Origin: Endomychus coccineus
Taxonomy: Eukaryota; Arthropoda; Insecta; Coleoptera; Endomychidae
DNA length: 64,000 bases
Assembly: GCA_958510875.1 (NCBI GenBank)
Contig: OY294068.1
Span: 198,610,315-198,674,314 of the forward strand
Direction: 5' to 3'
The notes under the pieces were generated by a model, which was not told the DNA's origin, did not search any database, and was given only the letters and a program-made list of their open reading frames with translations. Both the position numbers and the translations under genes were made by a program. Numbering within the stretch: position 1 is the first letter of the stretch; every line of letters starts with the position of its first letter. Shown piece after piece: positions 60,000-64,000 of this stretch.

Positions 60000-61679
60000 C
60001 GTACAGACAGACTTCTATCAATGATTAGAAGTGCAATTTAGCTCTTAAATCAGCGAAAATTCAAGCAAATGACAGGGTAATTTTAAATTCAAAAAATAAA
60101 CAAAAGACTATGTGGTCTTTAATTAAAAAGAAATCTCAAAATAAGGATAAGCCTAAACATAGCATTTCTGCAAATACTTTTAGACAATATTTTAGTTCCA
60201 TTCCACAAAAAATAATTGCCAGCAACCCCCCTTCGAATAAAGATTTCAAGGATGTTTTCTGCAAGCTAGCATCAAAAGATCTATCATTTTCTTTTTCAGA
60301 AGTTTCCCAATTTACGGTGAGAGAAGCAATTGTATCCATAAAAAATAGTAGGGCAACTGATATTTACGGTCTTTCGCTTTATCTTTTGAAAAGAAATATG
60401 AATAATTTAATTAGTCCATTGACCAAATTGGTGAATATATGCCTGAAGCGCGGTATTTTTCCTGAATGTCTTAAAATTTCCAAAGTCATTCCATTATACA
60501 AAAAGGGAGATGTTAACCAAGCCGAAAATTATCGACCCATCTCACTTCTTCCCGTTTTTTCGAAAGTTCTTGAAAAGGTTATGTGCTCTCAAATGCTAGA
60601 ATTTTTTGAATCCAAACTACTTCTTTCGAGTTTCCAATTTGGGTTCAGAAAAAACAAAAGCACAATCGACGCCATTCTGCATTTCATTCAATCGACTTTA
60701 CATTGCTTCGAGAAAGGACTTAATTCATTGTCACTTTTTCTAGATCTGACGAAGGCTTTCGACTGTGTCTCCCGCCCGATTCTGCTGGGTAAGCTGAGGG
60801 AGTATGGTTTCAGTGAAAACAGTCTTCTGCTTATTACATCGTATTTGTCAAACCGTTTTATGACTGTTTTTGCGGGCGGTGGGTGTTCGGAGAGGTCATT
60901 GATTGAGGTAGGGGTTCCCCAGGGTTTGATTTTGGGACCCTTATTGTTTCTCGTGTTTATTAATGATCTCCCCGATTACCTACCGGGTGCGATTATTGAA
61001 CTCTTCGCAGATGACAATACCATCTCTGTTTCCCATGCTGATTCTGATTGCGTAGTGGCTTTGGGTGAGGAGGTAGAGTCGAGAGCCTTCGAGTGGTTTT
61101 CTGCTAATAAACTGGCCATTAATCAAGGTAAAAATGTAAAACTTTTATTTACCTTAAAAAACCATACTTTTAATCAAGATAAAAACGCTTACACCAAGTT
61201 TCTGGGTCTTTTTGTGGATGTTTCTCTGTCCTGGAAGATGCATGTCGATTAGCTAGCTGGGAAACTTAAAAGAAACCTTTTTGTCTTAAGAAACCTGTCA
61301 AATTCACTATCCACTCACGTATTACGTTCTACTTACTTCGCAAGTTTGGAATCGCATGTTAGATATGGTCTAATCTTATGGGGTAGCTGCTCCGAAGCTG
61401 ATAGAATTTTCAGTCTTCAAAGACAAGGTATCAGAATCCTAGGAGGTAAACGCTATCGTGAATGTGTTAAAAGTACATACAAAGATTTAAAAATTTTAAC
61501 CTTTCCAAGTCTGTTCATTCTAGAATGTCTCTTATTGAATTTTTATATACCTACTGTTAAATTTTGAATATGTATTTGTTAATTGAAGTTAATTTTAGTG
61601 CTATCTATATTTCTTAAATACTCTGACATGTGCAAAAACTATGTTATTTGGCATCAATAAATATTATTATTATTATTAA
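60000..61679 (+). mobile_element. Non-LTR retrotransposon (LINE), copy 2
   Basis: Same family as 16663-18180 but reaching ~660 bp further 5' (ORF2 from about 60060). The frame 60110-61252 holds RT motifs intact in one frame: NYRPISLLPVFSKVLEK, LFLDLTKAFDCVS, VGVPQGLILGPLLFL, LFADDNTIS. It then meets a stop where copy 1 has Gln (gattag versus gatcag, about 61249). Past 61530 it lacks ~290 bp present in copy 1. It ends with AATAAATA and an (att)n tail at 61660-61679. It sits in the intron or upstream region of the PIWI-clade gene. Confidence 0.9.
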
Positions 61680-61722
61680 GTGCGTCTGTACTGGAAATAA
61701 TTTTTTATACTGTTTGTTTCAG

Positions 61723-61885
61723 GCTCGCCTACACATTAAGTATTATTGAAATACGCAGCTTTATCAAGCCTACAATTGACTGGTTATTGAATCAACGTTT
61801 TCCAAGTGGCAATTTTCCATCGTCAATGGGTAGCGGTTCCGGCGACAGATTGGTGCAATGGTGTCATGGAGCACCTGGTTTTGTA
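61723..61885 (+). pseudogene. Orphan LanC-like protein exon
   Basis: A good acceptor (actgtttgtttcag) precedes an open segment. It reads LAYTLSIIEIRSFIKP, then IDWLLNQRFPSGNFPSS, GSGSGDRLVQWCHGAPGF. The WCHGAPG motif with its zinc-binding Cys-His and the preceding RFPSGNFPSS are hallmarks of eukaryotic LanC-like (LANCL) proteins. After GAPG the expected sequence stops and a duplicated ttttgtaccc leads straight into a 160-bp repeat. No donor or neighbouring LanC exon is seen. It is either one exon of a gene running out of the window or, more likely, a captured or broken fragment. Confidence 0.6.
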
Positions 61886-61897
61886 CCCTTTTGTACC

Positions 61898-62060
61898 CTT
61901 CAACGGCCAAGTCACACAACATTAACTATAATAATAAAGAAATCGCAGCAAGGAACCTTAGACTTGGCACGACTTTGTCTAGGTTTCATTACTTTTTAGA
62001 GATAAACAAGCAGCTCCATCGAGACTTGGCTAGTTTTTTACAGAATGTTTTTGGTGGGAT
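61898..62060 (+). repeat. 160-bp repeat, copy 2 (inverted partner at 59617-59776)
   Basis: Inverted relative to copy 1 and open in the equivalent frame, with two residue changes (V to A, K to T). It begins immediately after the LanC-like exon fragment. Confidence 0.8.
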
Positions 62061-62103
62061 TTCACTTCTTTTTGTAGAAACGTGGGCATATTGATTTATT
62101 TCA

Positions 62104-62601
62104 TTAGATTTTCTTATGTGACACATTTTTTTTCTTTTTAGGAGTAGTTTTTTTATTATTACAAATCTTTCTTTTCTTTTTTTCCGGTTCTGATTCTTGT
62201 ACAGTAGCAACAGGTTTTCGTATTGCCCATTCGCGTTCATTATTTATTCTTTTAGACGGTTTAGACGGTTTAATTTCTGAAAGATCGGCGCGGTATTTAC
62301 GCCTAAGCCGGTTGTATTCGGTGATCGCTGAAGCTTGAGCTTTTATACTCTTGAAGTCAACATTTATGAGGTGCACCCCATGAAGTTTGGTTACTCGTGA
62401 AAGCGCGACGTAGGCTTGGCCACAAGAGAATATGGAGGTGCCAATGTCCATGAGGGCATTTTTTAAACTTAGACCTTGGCTCTTGTGAATTGTTAGGGCA
62501 TACGCCACACAGATTGGGAATTGTTCTCTGTACACGTATGCCCGGGGTATGATCTCAAATTTTGACTTAATAGGAGGCAATAATTCGTGAATCAAATTCA
62601 C
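62104..62601 (-). pseudogene. Helitron Pif1-like helicase, C-terminal fragment
   Basis: The minus strand reads RAYVYREQFPICVAYALTIH, then KSQGLSLKNALMDIG, GQAYVALSRVTKLHGVHLIN and a basic Lys-rich tail to a stop. TIHKSQG and YVALSRVT are the last conserved helicase motifs of the Pif1/RecD-like helicase in Rep-helicase Helitron transposases. The rest of the helicase and the Rep domain are absent upstream (above 62601). It is a truncated element end. Confidence 0.85.
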
Positions 62602-64000
62602 GGCATTCTTTTATGTACCAATAGTAGAAGGGGGCATTACCATATCTTTAATACAGCTGAGACAAGCTGAGGGTTCTTCATCAGATACATCAGACCTTCG
62701 ATTTTTGACATCAAATGAAGAGGCAAACAAAGTTGAATATTTTTTGTAAAGGCGGTATGTCGATCTTTAATAGTTTGGTTGGGCTCTTGTGTTTTCAAAT
62801 AAGGGTCACCAGGTACTCCAGATCTTCGATTATCCTAGTTTTTATAGTTTTCCCTTTATGTGGCCATTAAACCCTAACTCTGTACCAAATTTCAGCTCTC
62901 TGAGTTTATGGGAAGTACTAGTTATATTATGATGATCATGAGTGAGTGTCATAAATGCGAAACTTTGCTTTCGCTTAACTTCGGAACTAAATGACCTACA
63001 GACTTGAAATTTTTTATTTTAAGTATGTGATTTTATAGCTTACTGGATGACGAATTTCTGCGTTCTGGTCTTATCCAGAGGTTCTCAAATAGGAGCCTGA
63101 AAATGCGGCGAAATGGTTCCAGTAAAGGATGGTACGGCAGTGTTTGCTTCGCGCTCGACTTGGCGGGGGCACTGCCGTGCCCCCCGATCAGCACAAAGAG
63201 TCCTTATCGCAATAATTTCAATTAAAAATGTCCACGTCGCCGAAACGAACAGAAACACGAATAATCGAAGCTGTAACACATTCATGTTACAAGTATACGA
63301 AGAGATCGATGGATTATTTAAAAATCGCTGCGCGCGTGGGTCAGCAAATTGGCTGGAATTTTTTTGAGTTGATGCACCTTTGAAATAGAGCTTTTCCAAA
63401 ATTTCAGACTGCGAGGAGTCAGGGGTCCCGAGAACTGGCCCTTTTTAGGCCGAAATATGGCCTATTCTTGATATGCTGGTTCTCAGCTCCCTTTCTCGGG
63501 GGCTCATTTTTTTCGTAGTCTTCTAGTATTTACAGAAAAAATTTAAACCCCCCGAACTAAGGGTCTCCTTTAGCGACCTGTTAAAGTGGAACCCAAATTT
63601 CGAAAAATTGACCAGCTTCTAACTGAGGCCAACAGTTAAAATTTCATTCAAAATATATCTCTCACAGATCTCATTTTGTTTGTCTGTTTTTGACCTTTCA
63701 AATGAGCACTTGCTTGTCAAAATTGGTCAACTAGGGCCTAAGTTACAGATATTTAAAGAAATCAGTGTTGCCAAAAAACTCGTTATCACGAATTTTGACC
63801 GGCTTCAACTTTTTTCTCTATGAACCGAAATTAACAAAGCTTCATAAGAAGATGGTACTGTAACTCTTCTATCACCCAAAAAAATTTAAAGCAAAATATT
63901 TGATTGCTCTAGGTACAGTGAATTTTTAAATATTGCGAAATAACGGTTTGCCTTTTTTCAGTGTTATCAACTAAAAACTCGTTTCAGATGCCGCAAAATT
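62602..64000. other. Unassigned sequence with a dispersed-repeat core
   Basis: 63238-63270 carries the core cgaaacgaacagaaacacga shared with 44764 and, inverted, 15138. 63100-63400 is GC-richer and open on both strands without recognisable protein. I found no PIWI or LanC exon and no RNA gene here. Confidence 0.45.

Noticed and set aside
63085..63399. Overlapping open frames of 104 and 84 codons
   Set aside because: They are open on both strands in a repeat-derived GC-rich stretch with no recognisable domain.

Overview
This is AT-rich nuclear DNA from an insect, most likely a beetle. Protein-coding genes are split into short exons with consensus GT/AG splice sites. The gene set is animal (Stim, Spt2, RpL39, RNF141-like, a PIWI-clade Argonaute, CYP12-like mitochondrial P450s). 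Introns and spacers are full of insect-type transposon debris: DDE transposases, non-LTR elements, Penelope-like elements, a Helitron and fold-back elements. Coleoptera is an inference from gene style; no species is claimed.

Layout. 1-3000: decayed DDE transposon with long inverted ends, a 366-bp tandem duplication and a 76-bp minisatellite. 4437-19670 (minus): Stim, eight supported coding exons, whose introns hold three repeat arrays, a palindromic Penelope-like remnant and a 5'-truncated LINE. 20.8-22.5 kb: satellite with a 312-bp monomer. 24569-32244 (plus) and 33908-39488 (minus): two complete CYP12-like mitochondrial P450 genes, tail to tail, with matching exon structure except for one intron. 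The 1.7 kb between them holds two LINE fragments and a cysteine-rich reading frame. 41111-41994 (plus): RNF141-like RING E3 ligase. 43483-43682: 200-base assembly gap. 45.1 kb: Penelope-like GIY-YIG remnant. 46767-51241 (minus): Spt2 histone chaperone. 52688-53571 (plus): RpL39, divergent from Spt2, with a MITE in the shared upstream region. 55885-58613: very large nested inverted repeat ending at the 3' end of a PIWI-clade gene whose last exon is 58741-59530 (minus). 59.6-64 kb: second LINE copy, an orphan LanC-like exon, inverted 160-bp repeats and a Helitron helicase end.

The genes are ordinary single-copy insect loci with no operon-like logic. The less ordinary content is in the repeats: recurring hammerhead-ribozyme-like cores in dispersed elements, some beside Penelope-like remnants; a transposase fragment amplified into a higher-order array inside a Stim intron; and a 2.7-kb fold-back locus beside a piRNA-pathway gene, a possible source of hairpin small RNA.

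Exon borders were assigned by reading splice consensus and reading phase by eye. No alignment or database search was run. Family calls rest on recognised motifs.
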